The notes: generated from the sequence alone by a model not told the origin. A DNA stretch of 64,000 bases from Lepraria neglecta (GCA_033220425.1 CM065652.1:620001-684000); one strand, 5' to 3'; shown: positions 48,895 through 60,451, counted from the stretch's first letter. Translations and numbers: made by a program.

Positions 48895-50228
48895 CCTGCT
48901 GCACAAAATGAAGATATTTCTCTGCTGGTGACTGACTGACTGTGGCGAATGTGTTCCTGATCAGGGGTTGCTAGACTAAATAGGCGATATGGAAAGCAAG
49001 CAGAGTATATCTCAAGGATGGGCCAAGGACTGCATGAGCACCCAATACGGCCACCACGCCGCAAAAGCACATTTGTGCCAGTGGGTGGACGAAGTCCTCG
49101 GGTTGAGGATACCCACGCCTCAGAAGCTCACATGCATTTCCGTGAAACGGACTTGACTTTGCCGCAGGTGCTCATCATCAAAGGGGTGAAACAGCTGCGT
49201 TTGGGATGCAAAGTACATTGAGATACCAGACACTACACATCACACCGAGATTTCATGACAGCAAAGCCAAACCGTGTGGCATGGAAACAGTATGACGAAA
49301 CTGCGGCACGTGATGGAACTGTTTATCCTGAGCGATGAGCCGACGGGCAACCGATTTGCGCTGCTCCTCCGTGTGATGCATGAAGATCTTGCATTCATGA
49401 ATAAGCCATCCCATTCATCTTTTACACCCTATACGTATCAGCCGGCTGGTCCATAAATATGCAGCTCGATGATGTTAGACCCTCGCCGCACTGGGCCGTA
49501 CAGTGTTAGCCTATGCCAGAGATCGTGCATACACCTCACCCACGCGAGCCACCTATCCACCTGCGTATTCCACCCACACGATCCTATTGACATCCGGATC
49601 GTGCTTTTTTGATAACAAGGTTTCCATACCAATGACCTTCATAAGCTGCCCCGTTTATAAATGTGATGGTTGGAATTACTTGAGGTTCGCATTTTTGTAC
49701 CGCACAGAACACTGCTGTACTTCAATCCTTCGGATATCGGAACCCTGTAAACACCGCATGATCTGCCCTCAAGCTGCGATATCTGGCATCCTCCTCCTTC
49801 CAAGATGGAAGCATACCAGTCAGCTCTGATCATGCCAATCTCAGCTGCTGGCACACTGACTTTGACTCCACGCATGTTCATTTCAGGTGGGTGTGCATCG
49901 CCTTGAGCTGACGGCGCAGCTTTCAATGCCGTCCACTCGATGACCGCCTGCCTGGATGAGACGGATCCTGCATCGAAATCCCCGAAGGTATGCACCTTCA
50001 TTCATTTAATCTCGTTAATTGAGACAGATTTCGCTTTGAATATTCAGAAGCGAGGCGTCCTTTCTGATATCGCGTATTTTATGTATCGTATGCAAAATTA
50101 TATTTCAAGGACACTGTTCTCATCCTCTGCTGTCTAATGGTATATATATTCCCGTAATCCTTTGCAATGACAATGTGTGCATTCCCACATAGCCTGCTGC
50201 CATTATTAAAGGGCTGTGACTATTGAAG
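48895..50228. other. Gene-poor stretch with weak minus-strand frames
   Basis: Minus-strand frames at 49639-50001 (120 codons, MKVHTFGDFDAGS start) and 49438-49632 look coding-like in composition but match nothing I know, and may be pieces of one broken gene (the second frame ITFINGAAYEGHWYG sits between them in another frame). No RNA gene seen. Confidence 0.3.
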
Positions 50229-51995
50229 ATGAACCCGTAATTCCTACCTATTTCTATCGTCCTATGATGTGTTTCTATCTGAAGGGCCGCCTCCCCAAGG
50301 CTTGGAGGACCTACAACAGACATTATCCACTTTCATCTCAATCAGAAAACACCTCAGAGTCCGAGAAGATACATGCATTCAAGCAGCAATATTTGCCCCA
50401 GAGTCCGTTCCAAGTGAGAATAATGATCTTTCACAGACGTTATCTTTGATATCTAACAACATCCAGTCCCAGGCGATTTTAAACATCAACAGCGATAGCA
50501 ACGCATATAGTACCTCTCCCATTGAGTCGACAGAAGCATTCAGAAATGTTACTCGGTGGCTGGATTCGTCCGACGAAGATGCTGCATTCTGGTGGCAAAT
50601 GACAGGCCCTTTGCTGGGTCTGCTACTTTCGGAAGCGAGCTACGATCTGCACAGCCAATATCAAGCTCTCCTTTCTTGCAACCGTTTCGTTGTAACAGCT
50701 TTAGGACGTCGACCAGCCAGCAACGGAACGCATAGAATCTGGAAGAGCTATATGACGGATGATCATTCCCCCATTGAGTTCAGCTGGAATTGGAGGGACT
50801 CGACAAAGCCACCAAGAATCCGTTGCACAATAGAAGCTATACCGTCTGAGATAGATTCGATTGATCCATCCAATCAAGAGGAATGCGTGAAGCTTATCCG
50901 TCAGCTTCGTGTGACGTTGCCGAATAATGACTGGCAATTATTCGACTACTTCGCCAATGCCTTCCGTCTTCGAGCAAAGAGTACAGCTGAAGCAGTCGCC
51001 CAAGCCGACAATAGAGGCTACAGATCGTCGATGTTCCTGGGATTCGAATTCGAGAAGGATAGAATTGTCATTAAGGCCTATTTCGCCCCCGTTGTCGAAA
51101 CCGGCGACTCGGTATGGAAAGCTATTGTTCGAAGCGTCAAAGCTCTAGAGCACGGGCAAATAGAGTTTCTGGCGCTTCTCGAGCTTGATAGCTTCCTTGC
51201 GGTCTCCCATGAAGGTATACAGCTCAACGTTGAAGGTCTCGCAATCGACTACGTTCCTCTCCGCAAGTCCCGGCTCAAAATCTACGCAAGGTCTTCTCTC
51301 ACATCTTTCGACAGCGTCCGAACGTATATGACTATGGGTAGTGTCGGAACTATTCCGCACTCCGCAAACTTGCGGAGTCACGTGATCCGTGCTTGGCGCC
51401 CCTTTCTAGATAAAACACCATAGCTCCAATCCATAGAAGAATCAATCCCCATTTTACCTACCCATAGAAGCAGCCTGCATACAGGCTACTCAGGGCGGGT
51501 GATAGGGGATCATACAAGCTAACTATCGGCATAACCCTGCTACAGGTTATACCGACAGGTAGCAAGATCGCCGATTCGGAAAAGGTCTGGAGGCAATTGC
51601 GCGATATGTGGTGCCTAGTTTTAGGACTGGACGAAGATTTCCCCTCGACCCAGGATCTGCCTTTCAAGGATCATCAGACGGCCGGTATGATGTACAATTA
51701 CGACATCAAAGCAGGCAACATTATGCCGGAACCGAAAATCTATGTCAACACCAGACACTACGGCCGGAACGATCTTGATGTCGCGCAGGGGCTGGCCGCT
51801 TTCATGGAAAAGCATGGCAGAGCCGGCCTCACTTCTAATTACCGGCGCGCTGTCCATAGGTTTTGCTCGTACCGGAATCTAGATCGGGAATGTGGCCTTC
51901 AAACATATATCTCTTGCGCGGTGCAGAATGACTCTCTTTCTTTAACTTCGTATCTTTCGCCGCAGGTATATCATAGATTGGGATTTGATGGTTAG
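50229..51995 (+). CDS. DMATS-type aromatic prenyltransferase
   Basis: Main exons end 51337 and run 51559..51995. Seen: FWWQMTGPLLGLLLSEASYDLH, YQALLSCNRFVV, SPIEFSWNW, RGYRSSMFLGFEFE, VYFAPV-like IKAYFAP, then after splicing YMTMG|GSKIADSEKVWRQL, LGLDEDF, MMYNYDIKAG, PKIYVNTRHYGRND, YRRAVHRFC, GLQTYISCAV and SLSLTSYLSPQVYH. These are landmarks of the dimethylallyltryptophan-synthase superfamily (ABBA fold), which attach prenyl groups to indoles and other aromatics. The 221-nt intron is needed to join the halves; reading on gives a stop at 51421. No in-frame ATG precedes FWWQM, so a small 5' exon is needed; the ATG at 50229 is a candidate. Substrate not predictable. Confidence 0.75.
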
Positions 51996-52419
51996 GGGCT
52001 GGTTTTCCCAAGAATACACTATATTCTTAGAATAGAATAGATCGCCAGAGAAAGCGGGAGAAAAGGATCTGGGTGATTGTATGCTACTCAGGCCAATCGT
52101 AAGCCTGAGGATCGTTCGTACGAAGGTAGATAGGCAATAATATATGCGCTATAACTATAGTGTGCGAAGATGTAGATACATTAAAGGGGAACTTGGTGGT
52201 GAAAACTCTGCTCAAAACCCGCTAAGCCATTCTAGACTTTAAGACGATCACGTGACTACCCCCTTGACAGCGGGTTAGAAGGCAAAACGTGAAGAGGCAT
52301 TACTCTGATACCTCTGCCGTGTATCTCATTGCTTCAGCTTTTAGCATTCTGGGGAAACCTTAGAGTAATTCTAATCGTATTATCGTAATCATAATCCAAC
52401 AGCAGCTACCTCGTACACC
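51996..52419. other. Intergenic, 3' of DMATS and of hydratase gene
   Basis: No gene. GATCACGTGACT at 52246-52257 is the reverse complement of AGTCACGTGATC in the DMATS intron (51376-51387). Confidence 0.4.
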
Positions 52420-53357
52420 TCAAAGCTTACTATCAACCCACCTCGGCTTCCTCTTCTCCACGAACGCCCTAATCCCTTCCATATAATTCTCCAACTCATT
52501 ATGCGGCCCCCACCCCAAATACAGCCTCTCATTCACGTCCTCGGCCTCCTTTCCAATCCACCCACTCCTTAACCCCTCCCTTGTAGCAATTATACTATCA
52601 GGACTATTTCCCGCCACAACCCCAGCCACTGCCACCGCCGCCCCTACCACATCCTCGCCCTCCTCCACAACCCGATTCACTAATCCCCACCCCAACGCCT
52701 CCTCAGCCCCCACCGCCCTCCCCGTTAACGCCATCTCCGTTGCCCGCTGCAGCCCAAGTATCAACATCAGTCGGGGTAGGACGCCCGTACAGGCGACCGT
52801 GCCCACTTTGGCGTCCTGGATGGCGAACTTGGCGTTGGGGGAGGCAAGCACGAGGTCGGCATTCACGGCCATTTCGCAACCCCCACCGTAGGCGAGGCCG
52901 TTGACGGCAGCTATGATAGGTTTTTTGCCGGTCCTCATTGACATGCCGCCGAAGCCGGCTTTGGGGGGATTAGAAATAGGCGTGGAAGGGTCGCGGACGC
53001 GGTGGAATTCTGTGTAGAAGAAGGCACCGGTTGGGTTAGTCTTGCGAGGGAGGATACGTGAGGTCTAAGAGATGGGCTCTCGTTGATTCGAAAGCGGAGG
53101 GGAGTAGGGAGGAGAATACCCTTTAAGTCTCCCCCCGTGCAAAAAGCCCGGCCTGATCCTGTAATAACAGCACACCGAAGCGTAGGCTCGCTATCGTACC
53201 ATTTCCATAGGGTATCGAGTTCATGGCTGCCCGTTATGTCGATGCAATTGAGATCTGAAGGCCTGTCAAGTGTGACAAGCAGAACGTGGCTGGTGGGAAA
53301 GGCTACGAGCGCGCGCGATACACGGGGAGGCTGTGTGGTAAATGGATGGTCTGACAT
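52420..53357 (-). CDS. Enoyl-CoA hydratase/isomerase family enzyme
   Basis: Two exons, complement of join(52420..53009, 53120..53357), 828 nt, 275 aa. Seen: VLLVTLDRPSDLNCID, CAVITGSGRAFCTGGDLK (oxyanion region), then after the intron EFHRVRDPS, GKKPIIAAVNGLAYGGGCEMAVNADLV (first catalytic Glu kept in GGGCE), KFAIQDAKVGTVACTG and RATEMALTGRAV. At the position of the second catalytic Glu (PE in classical hydratases) there is Asp (QD). The fold should be intact; hydratase activity may be altered and another crotonase reaction is possible. C-terminus VDSKL is a possible PTS1-like peroxisomal signal (last three SKL), supporting peroxisomal location. Confidence 0.88.
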
Positions 53358-54040
53358 GACTTAGATCATGGGTATGGCTGGGGATTATGGAACGTAGTGA
53401 GACATGTCAGGAACCATGATAGAGAGGATCATAACATACTGGGTAAGGTACATTGTAAACGCATAAGTAATGCTGTTTGAAATCAGCAGGTAACTTTCGG
53501 AAACCCCGCTAGAGTATAGGCGATCCAATCCAAGTGCCCGCGGCGCCCTTTGTCCCGGGGTCACTTTAGTGACATCCTTGGGGAATCGTATAGGCAACTG
53601 GCAGGATTGATTCAAAGTTCGACAAGCATCTCATGTACGAATAGTAAGCCTGCCCCACTTTCTACTCGCCAGACAATGCCTCAAAGCTACGTCTGTAACA
53701 TCCACACATGTTCTTTACGTGCACAGCTATGACTTATGCCTACGTCTACGCCGCACAGCCACATGTATGCCTCACACATACCTTACACTTACATTATCAT
53801 GATCTCCTACCGCTCCTATCGCGATCGGACCACAGATCATACCTACTTGCTGATCGCCCTTGCAAGTACGCCGTGATGATGATAACGAATTGTTCTGCTG
53901 CGCCATGCTCGCGATGCTCGCGATGCTGTGCTGTACTTTGATCTCTTAGTTAGGAGTAGGGGTGTGGTACAGGAAGCCTGTCATGGTGGTAGAGATCCTT
54001 GGGCTGACGAGCTGTTGACGCTATTCATCATGAAAGGCAA
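53358..54040. other. Intergenic
   Basis: No gene is supported; only short frames with weak composition. Includes the hydratase 5' region and the 5' flank of the flavin monooxygenase remnant. Confidence 0.4.
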
Positions 54041-54963
54041 ATGCGAATCATCTACATTGGTGCCGGTACGTCCGGACTGTGCTTCGCCTATAAGCTTCAG
54101 CGTTCTTTCCATAATTTTTCTCTTACGGTATATAACTTGCCTTGGGTCTTACTTGAGTTATCTGAGGTTTTCCAGCTGATATCCTATGCAAGATTTACGA
54201 GAAGAATCCTGGAGTTTCTGGAACTTGGTATGAAAATATATATCCGGGGTTAGAGACATAACCGCTCTTTACATTCTGCTGCAACAATATTTATATAGAT
54301 ATATAGATACGCCTGTGATATACCAGCACACAATTACACTTTTTCTTTCGAGCCAAAGCATGATTAGTCTACTGTCTACGCTAGCAATTCAGAGATCAGC
54401 GACTACTTCAACGATTTCTCTAAGAGGCACTCTCTGAAAAAATATATTAAAGCGCGTCACGAAGTCTCTAAGGCTTGCTGGAGTAAAGAAGAGGGCAAGT
54501 GGAGTATCACAATCAAAGAGCTGGTCTCTGGTCAAACCTTCGAGGACTCATATAATATCCTCATCCAAGCCGCGGGATATCTAAATAATTGGAGATGGCC
54601 GGATATACAGGGACTCGATAGATTCAAGGGAACGATGCTCCACACAGCCAAGTGGGACAATACCGTTGATTTGAAAGGAAAGCAGGTTGGTCTGATAGGG
54701 AACGTGTAAGACTGCATGTATTGTCTCTGCGCCTATTCTAATGTCCGCGTTGATTAGCCCGTCTGGAGTCCAAGTTTTACCTGCAATCCAGCCTATTGTC
54801 AAAACACTAACGGCGTTTATCCGCTCGCCAACTTGGGTCTTACCCACTATAGGTACTTCACAGAAAGCGTACTCTCAGGAAGACATCAAGGCTTTCGCTG
54901 AAGATCCCAAGAAGCTAACGGCTCGTCGTAAGGCCAACGAGACAATGATGAGTAGCATATTCA
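54041..54963 (+). pseudogene. Flavin monooxygenase (Baeyer-Villiger-like) pseudogene
   Basis: Splice sites still join four exons: 54041..54127, 54193..54248, 54307..54705 and 54758..54963. Translation gives IIYIGAGTSGLCFAYKLQRSF (FAD GxGxxG), IYEKNPGVSGTWYENIYPG, YACDIPAHNYTFSFEPKHD, then TAG at 54365-54367 where the family has Trp (DWS), then YFNDFSKRHSLKKYIKA, KWSITIKELVSGQTFEDSY, ILIQAAGYLNNWRWPDI, GKQVGLIGN and VKTLTAFIRSPTW. The second nucleotide-binding motif is altered (GNVPSG in place of GNGSSG). The C-terminal third is missing: at 55140 an unrelated fragment follows. So it is truncated and carries a nonsense codon. Confidence 0.75.
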
Positions 54964-55139
54964 GTAAGTAATCACTTTGCACCGTTAAACACAATCATCA
55001 ACCGGCCGGCCGCGGTCACTAACCTTCCGACCGAGCGCACTATACGCTTAACTTGAGCTTCTCGCAATCTTCCAGATCATATAGCTTTCGAAGAACCCTT
55101 CTAACGACGTTGATAACTAACGCTTCGTCTCATAGATCG

Positions 55140-55535
55140 CCTCGTGTCTTATGAAGCTTTGACTCCGTTCCCTTGGAAACGTATTCTTTGATTGCTCCTA
55201 TCCGACATTGCCTCTTCATCATGGGCTTTGGTTGCGGGTTTGATATGGTTCCACGTCTTACCGAATCGGACCGTGACAAACATCGTTGGCTGGCCTTCAT
55301 CGACGAAGTGAAGGAAGTGTATCATAAAGATCCTGTGTTCCAAATGCAGCCTCGTGTCATTAACTTCCAAGTTGGGGAGCATCCGCAATTGCCCCTTGAG
55401 GGCCATAAATTCCTCCGCTTCAGCTCTAAGGTCAGCGGACCTAGAACAGCAGCTGCCGAGCCCTATATCCGTCGGATATACCGTGTAGCTCGAGAGATTT
55501 TTGGCCAGCAGGTGCAATTTTGGCACGAATTTTAA
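55140..55535 (+). pseudogene. C-terminal fragment of an unrecognised gene
   Basis: An open frame with strong coding composition ends at a TAA at 55533-55535: CLFIMGFGCGFDMVPRLTE, DKHRWLAFIDEVKEVYHKD, FQMQPRVINFQVGEHPQ, KFLRFSSKVSG, YIRRIYRVAREIFGQQVQFWHEF. No ATG fits its start, and the sequence before it is broken by stops. It looks like the last exon of a conserved fungal protein, perhaps brought in by rearrangement. I do not recognise the family. Confidence 0.45.
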
Positions 55536-55660
55536 CAGTCCAGCAGCCTCCAGGAATATTTAAAACCTCAAATCCCTTGATCAGTGGCCCCGCATCAACC
55601 ATTCGCCCAACAGATAGTCCAGGGTTGGCAGAGAATCCTGCACTTCTCACCCTATACAAC

Positions 55661-56464
55661 ATGAGCTTAATACCAGAGAAAGGCCAAGTACTCATCGCAG
55701 CTCAGACCATTCCAAAGGGCAATCGAATGCTATCGGAAAAGCCCATCTTTACAGTCTCGGGGATAGGATTAAGCCACGAGTACATAAATCAGCTAATTGC
55801 CAACAAACTTCAACAAGTTTCAAAAGACAATCAACGAGCCTTCCTCAGCCTTCACAACAACTTTCGAGGCTCCTTAGCCCCCTTCCTCGGCATTATCAAA
55901 ACCAACACTCTCCCATTAGGCCCCGGTACAACAGAAAGTGGACTCCTTTTACAGGCCTCTAGAATCAATCACGCTTGCCTCCCGAATTGCCAACACACGT
56001 GGAACGCGAGTATTGGGGAAGAAAAAATACATGCAGTCAGGGAGATCGCTCGGGGCGAGGAAATAACAATCTCATATTCCCATACCGGCCCTTCCAAATT
56101 TCGACGTGAGCACCTCGAAAAGAACTTCGGCTTCGATTGTACCTGCAGCCTTTGCAGCCTCCCAGCAACCGAGCGCGTGCTTAGCGACAACAGACTGGAG
56201 GAGGTCCAACATCTTGACGACGTTATCCAAAGGTCTTTGCCGAAAGAGCATATGCTGCGAGGTTAGGCTGCGAGGGGGGCAGATAGTCCGGGGAGCTTGC
56301 AGATAAGGCTCCTGGCAGAAAACCCGAAAAGCCATCGGTTGTTTGGGACGTCGAAGCAATGGAGACAGAATGAGACGAAAGTTCCGAAGCGATTGGGAGA
56401 CGAAGAGTTCGAGAAATGGCTTTGGAGACAGAATATTCAGATAATGCGAGATGGTGATAAGTAG
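55661..56464 (+). pseudogene. SET-domain protein, interrupted copy
   Basis: From ATG 55661 the frame reads MSLIPEKGQVLIAAQTIPKG, RMLSEKPIFTV, LLLQASRINHACLPNCQHTWN, EKIHAVREIARGEEITISY, CDCTCSLCSLP-like FDCTCSLC, then a TAG at about 56264-56266. The same frame continues with the family-like tail ADSPG, SHRLFGTSKQWR, and FEKWLWRQ to a TAG at 56462-56464. NHAC, the EEITISY segment and the post-SET cysteines are present. The part between EEVQHLDDVIQ and ADSPG is shortened compared with fungal relatives (helical repeat region largely gone). A truncated but SET-containing protein could still be made. Confidence 0.6.
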
Positions 56465-56865
56465 TGATAACGGACCCCTGGAGGAAGCGGTAATGCCGGT
56501 GGTTCTGCCAATTCAATGGCCGGTCCAGTAAGGGAAATACAAAGGCTTCACGTGCGCTCTCCTTCATGATCATAGGAAGCGTTAATTTCTCAAGCGCGGT
56601 CGAGCAGAGGGTGTAAGGAAGGACCATATATACAAAGCTTCGTTATATCCCACACGGTGGTGGCAGTATTTGTGCTGGGTCACTAGTTGAAAGGCCTCTC
56701 TGAAGTTGAACATCTAGACCTGTCCAGTAATATACTGAAGCTCCTCTGCCTTCTCGATATAAAGAATATAAGTATCTACTTACTAAGAAGGTTTCGGCCG
56801 TACAGATAACAATAATGCTATAAGGAGCAGAATTTAATATCACTCGTTTCTATTATTAAAAGTAT

Positions 56866-56966
56866 CTAGAATTAGAGGGGGGAATGCTAGAATTAGGGGA
56901 GGGCGCCAGAATTATGGGGGAGAGCGCCAGAATTTAGGGGGAGGGTGCCAGAATTAGAGGGCGTAC
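56866..56966. repeat. G-rich minisatellite, about 21-bp units
   Basis: At least five imperfect direct copies of (C)AGAATTAGGGGGAGGGCGC, starting at about 56866, 56887, 56907, 56928 and 56949. Confidence 0.8.
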
Positions 56967-56969
56967 TAG

Positions 56970-58080
56970 TTCTAGAGTTAGTGAGCTAGACGAACTACGG
57001 AAATATAATGAGAGTCTTAGATACAGTTTTTTCAATAGAATTAAGTTCTATCTAAAAGCTCAAATATTGAACACTCGCTCTATTTACTAACCGTAACTAA
57101 GACTCAAGATCTGCCTACCCTCTTTCACGTATATAAAGCGCTGATCAAATGGTCCAATCAAGTAACCTAGACCATTCGGCTTATAGAACAAAGTGCCGCC
57201 AGAAATTATCCGAGCATATCCGTAAGATCTAGCCTTCTAGTAGAGAACATGAACGGCTGATAAAGTCTCGAAGTGGCTAAGCTTAGAATCTTAATTAAGC
57301 CGGTAGAAGTACGGCTGATCACAAGTAGTAACGATCCCTATACCTAGCAAAGATTACCGGACAAGCAATACCTCTTTGAGAAATATTTAAGCAAGCATTC
57401 GATCAGGGCTTATCGAGAACTATATCGAGGAATTAGTATTTCATTTAAAGCTGTCCTAGCACCGGAGTCAAACAACGCTGCTAAGAGAAAAGTACACGGG
57501 CAGAGACTAGGAGTCAGAGGATACCTACTTCCTATCGCTTATACCCAACTAACGGAATAAATAGAATAGCTCGAGCCTCGAAGTCAGCTTTACTATAGTA
57601 ATCGAATTAGTTAACAGCGGATAAGCTTAAGCTGACCGCTGAGCTAAGCGAGTTAAATAACCAAACTATAAAGGTAACAGAGATAAAAGAACTCGCTGAA
57701 GAAGAAGTAACTCGCTTAAAGTTAATTATACAAGTAGCTAAGATAGATAAATAGATATTACAGCAACAAGTATAAAACCTTACAGATCTGGTAGAGTACT
57801 TTAGAAATACCACGACACAGTCGGTAGACGAGTTTATAGACCGACTCAAGCTTGACCTGAATCTTTTTGCCGCGGGATAACACATTGGTCGGAAGTTACA
57901 CGGGACACTAGAAGATATATATTAGAGTGGAGAGCTATAAGCGAGAAGCTAGCCTTCTCAAAATAACAATTTAGATCACTTACAGAGTAGACCTTAAAGA
58001 AAGAAAAAACGTGCTGCTTTATTACAGCATAAAAGTTCCTGCGGCATAAAGTCCTCTGCGGCATAAAATCCCCTGCATAA
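56970..58080. mobile_element. AT-rich, heavily mutated retroelement remnant
   Basis: Over 1 kb is dense in TA and poor in long frames. On the plus strand, broken coding traces appear: LTAELSELNNQTIKVTEIKEL, AEEEVTRLK, and RLKLDLNLFAAG, separated by stops. The Gln/Glu-rich helix followed by DEFIDRLKLDL resembles the gag region of fungal LTR retroelements. No LTRs, integrase or polymerase motifs were found in the window. TAG/TAA codons in place of sense codons fit repeat-induced point mutation, but I did not compute indices. Confidence 0.5.
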
Positions 58081-58203
58081 AGGTCCTACCCATCGGGGAG
58101 GCGAGGGCCAAAGCTCGTCGCACCCAGTGTCACATTATATCCGTCGTCTTCTGCGATTTTTGATCCCTTAACGGACAGACCTCTGGGCTGGAGCCTGCTT
58201 TGG

Positions 58204-59043
58204 CTAGCTTAGTCGTAGCAACACCTTCGGTTTAGGCCCAGGTTTAGATAGGCGGATCCGAAGTATGATACGAGGTCTGTTGGTCTTGACGGGGATGTTT
58301 TCCGGTTTGGCGGTCTTCTGATCGATCAAATCCGCCGGATAGGGGTCCTCCTCGGCGCAGAGGCAAATATCACCGGGGGTTCCGGTTTGCGAGTATATTC
58401 CTCCATCGCTGTCGTGGTTGCCGCCGATACCTTGTACGGAGAAGTATGACGGGGATCGAGAACGTAGGTATTGAGAGAACAGGGCATCCTCGCCAGGTAG
58501 TGCGGACTCGTGTTCATCAGTATTAGTTCCTGGCAAGTCTCCCAACCACTTCAGCTCGCTATGCAGCTCTTTCTGTAGGACGTTTTGGCTCAGACACAAG
58601 TCGTCCACCGAGTGTAGCTCATCCGTATCGGGAGGTGACATCGATTCGCTGTAGACCAACTCCGGAAGATCCTGTGGATCATTAGTAGTAGCCGTCGGAG
58701 TGATAGAGGCCTCGGACGACCCCGGTGAAGGTGCGGCTGGAGCCCTGTCAGGAGGTCTTCGATCAAATGAATGACCTGGAGATAGCTTATTGCTCCACTT
58801 GATCTTGAGAGGGCCTTTGGTTCGCTTCGAAGGCCGGAGATCCTGTCCACCTCTGCCCTGTCTCGTCTGCTTATGGGTTGCTATGGTAGGAGTCCAGTTA
58901 ATAAGAGGTTCCGAGTTGCGCACTGTCGGCCGGCACTTGTTCATGTGGGGGCTCATTCGCAAGCTATACACGTCGCTCAGGTGGTACAGAAACAATGTCT
59001 GGTCGCTAAGGTGTAGGCTGTATAACGGGTGGGGACATTTCAA
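58204..59043 (-). CDS. Unrecognised low-complexity protein
   Basis: A single 279-codon frame. Seen: a Tyr/Leu-rich start, then basic segments (GRGGQDLRPSKRTKGPLKI), Ser/Pro/Asp-rich middle (MSPPDTDELHSVDDL) and an unusual C-terminus rich in alternating hydrophobic and basic residues (PRIILRIRLSKPGPKPK, LLRLS). Such RIILR/KPGPKP tails occur in some fungal accessory proteins of unknown role. A start further in (MSPHMNKCRPTV) is possible. It sits next to a dead retroelement in a decayed region, so it may be a transposon passenger or not a gene. Confidence 0.4.
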   Translation of the reverse strand: MKCPHPLYSLHLSDQTLFLYHLSDVYSLRMSPHMNKCRPTVRNSEPLINWTPTIATHKQTRQGRGGQDLRPSKRTKGPLKIKWSNKLSPGHSFDRRPPDRAPAAPSPGSSEASITPTATTNDPQDLPELVYSESMSPPDTDELHSVDDLCLSQNVLQKELHSELKWLGDLPGTNTDEHESALPGEDALFSQYLRSRSPSYFSVQGIGGNHDSDGGIYSQTGTPGDICLCAEEDPYPADLIDQKTAKPENIPVKTNRPRIILRIRLSKPGPKPKVLLRLS

Positions 59044-60451
59044 TGGCGAACGAGACGCTTCTAGATATGATTCAAGATGGCTCTATAGTTTGGCTTCTCT
59101 GGTCCAGGAGTACCATCGTGATGATGCGGGGAGCCGGTTATCACCCATGCAGAACGGATAAAAAGCGGGACGGAAGAGTGTATGGCAGTAGGTGATAGAT
59201 CCGCACCGCTTCGAAGAAATCGACTCTGCAGGAGGAAAATGAGAATTGTTCAAAATGAACTATGTGAAACAACTGACAGGATCTCATTATGACCTCGCAC
59301 TAATCTAGGTCATATCAACAAAACTGCACAATTCGAATACAATTGGCCAAGTGGTAAATAAAGCTATGGGATATTATTGATTGACGAAGTAGAGATGCTC
59401 TAGAAAATACTAGCGAAAATGATAGATAAATGAACAATGCGGGATGATGTTTGCTCTACTAGCGCTGTAGATATGTGAAATAGGGTTGAAAACTTTACTC
59501 GTCGTGAAGGCGAGGGTCAAGCTTGTCGAATATGTCGGAGTCACCCCGGCAGCCGCCTGGAGGTCCCCGGGGGACCAACTTAGGTGAACCTTAGGGGCTC
59601 GCTCAGGGGAGTCCCTCATTGACTTTTATGATATCTTGGTTACCTTACATCTTTTACTAGGAGTCATCGCACTGGTCCTTCGCCACGGAACAACCTTGAT
59701 TATGATCCACCGATCTCTATCCAAACTCCTGAAGACTGTCACTAAATACAGAACTTTCACACAAGCGACAGCAACTCTGAGACTCTCTCTAAATAGAATA
59801 GAGCAGGTACAATGCGGAGTCGAGGGAGCGCCGTATTATTCAGTCATGATTCCTAAAAGTGTCGGCTGTGGTTTAGCAGGTCGGGATCTAGGCTCACAGG
59901 CTGTCAGAGTAGACCTCATCTTCTATGGCGGCTGCCATTTTGCTTATGGTATTACCTCGGACAATTCTTCTTGCTGGTTCCTGACATTCAGACAGATAAT
60001 CTTCCAAAATCCCCACGTTTGACGTTGACTCAAGAGGTCGCATCGCTCCTGGATAGACATGATAGTCCGGAAATACCGGCGGTGCTGTTCCATGGCGGTA
60101 ATAATAAAGGCTCTGCTATTACTCTAAAGGGAAGTGATGGAGGTAGGCTGGTCTATGATTCAAATATTTTTGTCCGACTACTAATACGTCTGTCTAGAGG
60201 AGATATGGGACTCCACTGCTTATGGGGCTGGGATATTCAGTAAGGCCCTCCAAGACATGAAATAGGTTGGGTACATCAAGCACGCAGAGATGCTTGCGTC
60301 TAAACAACTTTTGTATACGGCTGTTCTCCTGAGAGACGAAAAAGTCCAGGAAAATCCCAACTTTCAATCCGACAACGCACGGTATAGACCCCAGGAGCGT
60401 GCGATATTGGCGTAAAGCCTTTGCATATCTCTTGCAGAGGAATCTGTTGGT
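59044..60451. other. Decayed stretch with coding-like fragments
   Basis: Plus-strand pieces at 59636-60022 and 59971-60243 (the latter: LTLTQEVASLLDRHDSPEIPAV, LFHGGNNKGSAITLKGSDGG, NIFVRLLIRLSRGD) look like one disrupted gene in two frames; not recognised. A 15-bp palindrome GGTCCCCGGGGGACC lies at 59562-59576. Confidence 0.35.

Noticed and set aside
51376-52257. A MITE bounded by AGTCACGTGATC inverted arms
   Set aside because: The arms are mostly an 8-bp palindrome, and the interval contains the conserved second exon of the prenyltransferase, so a simple element insertion is not credible.
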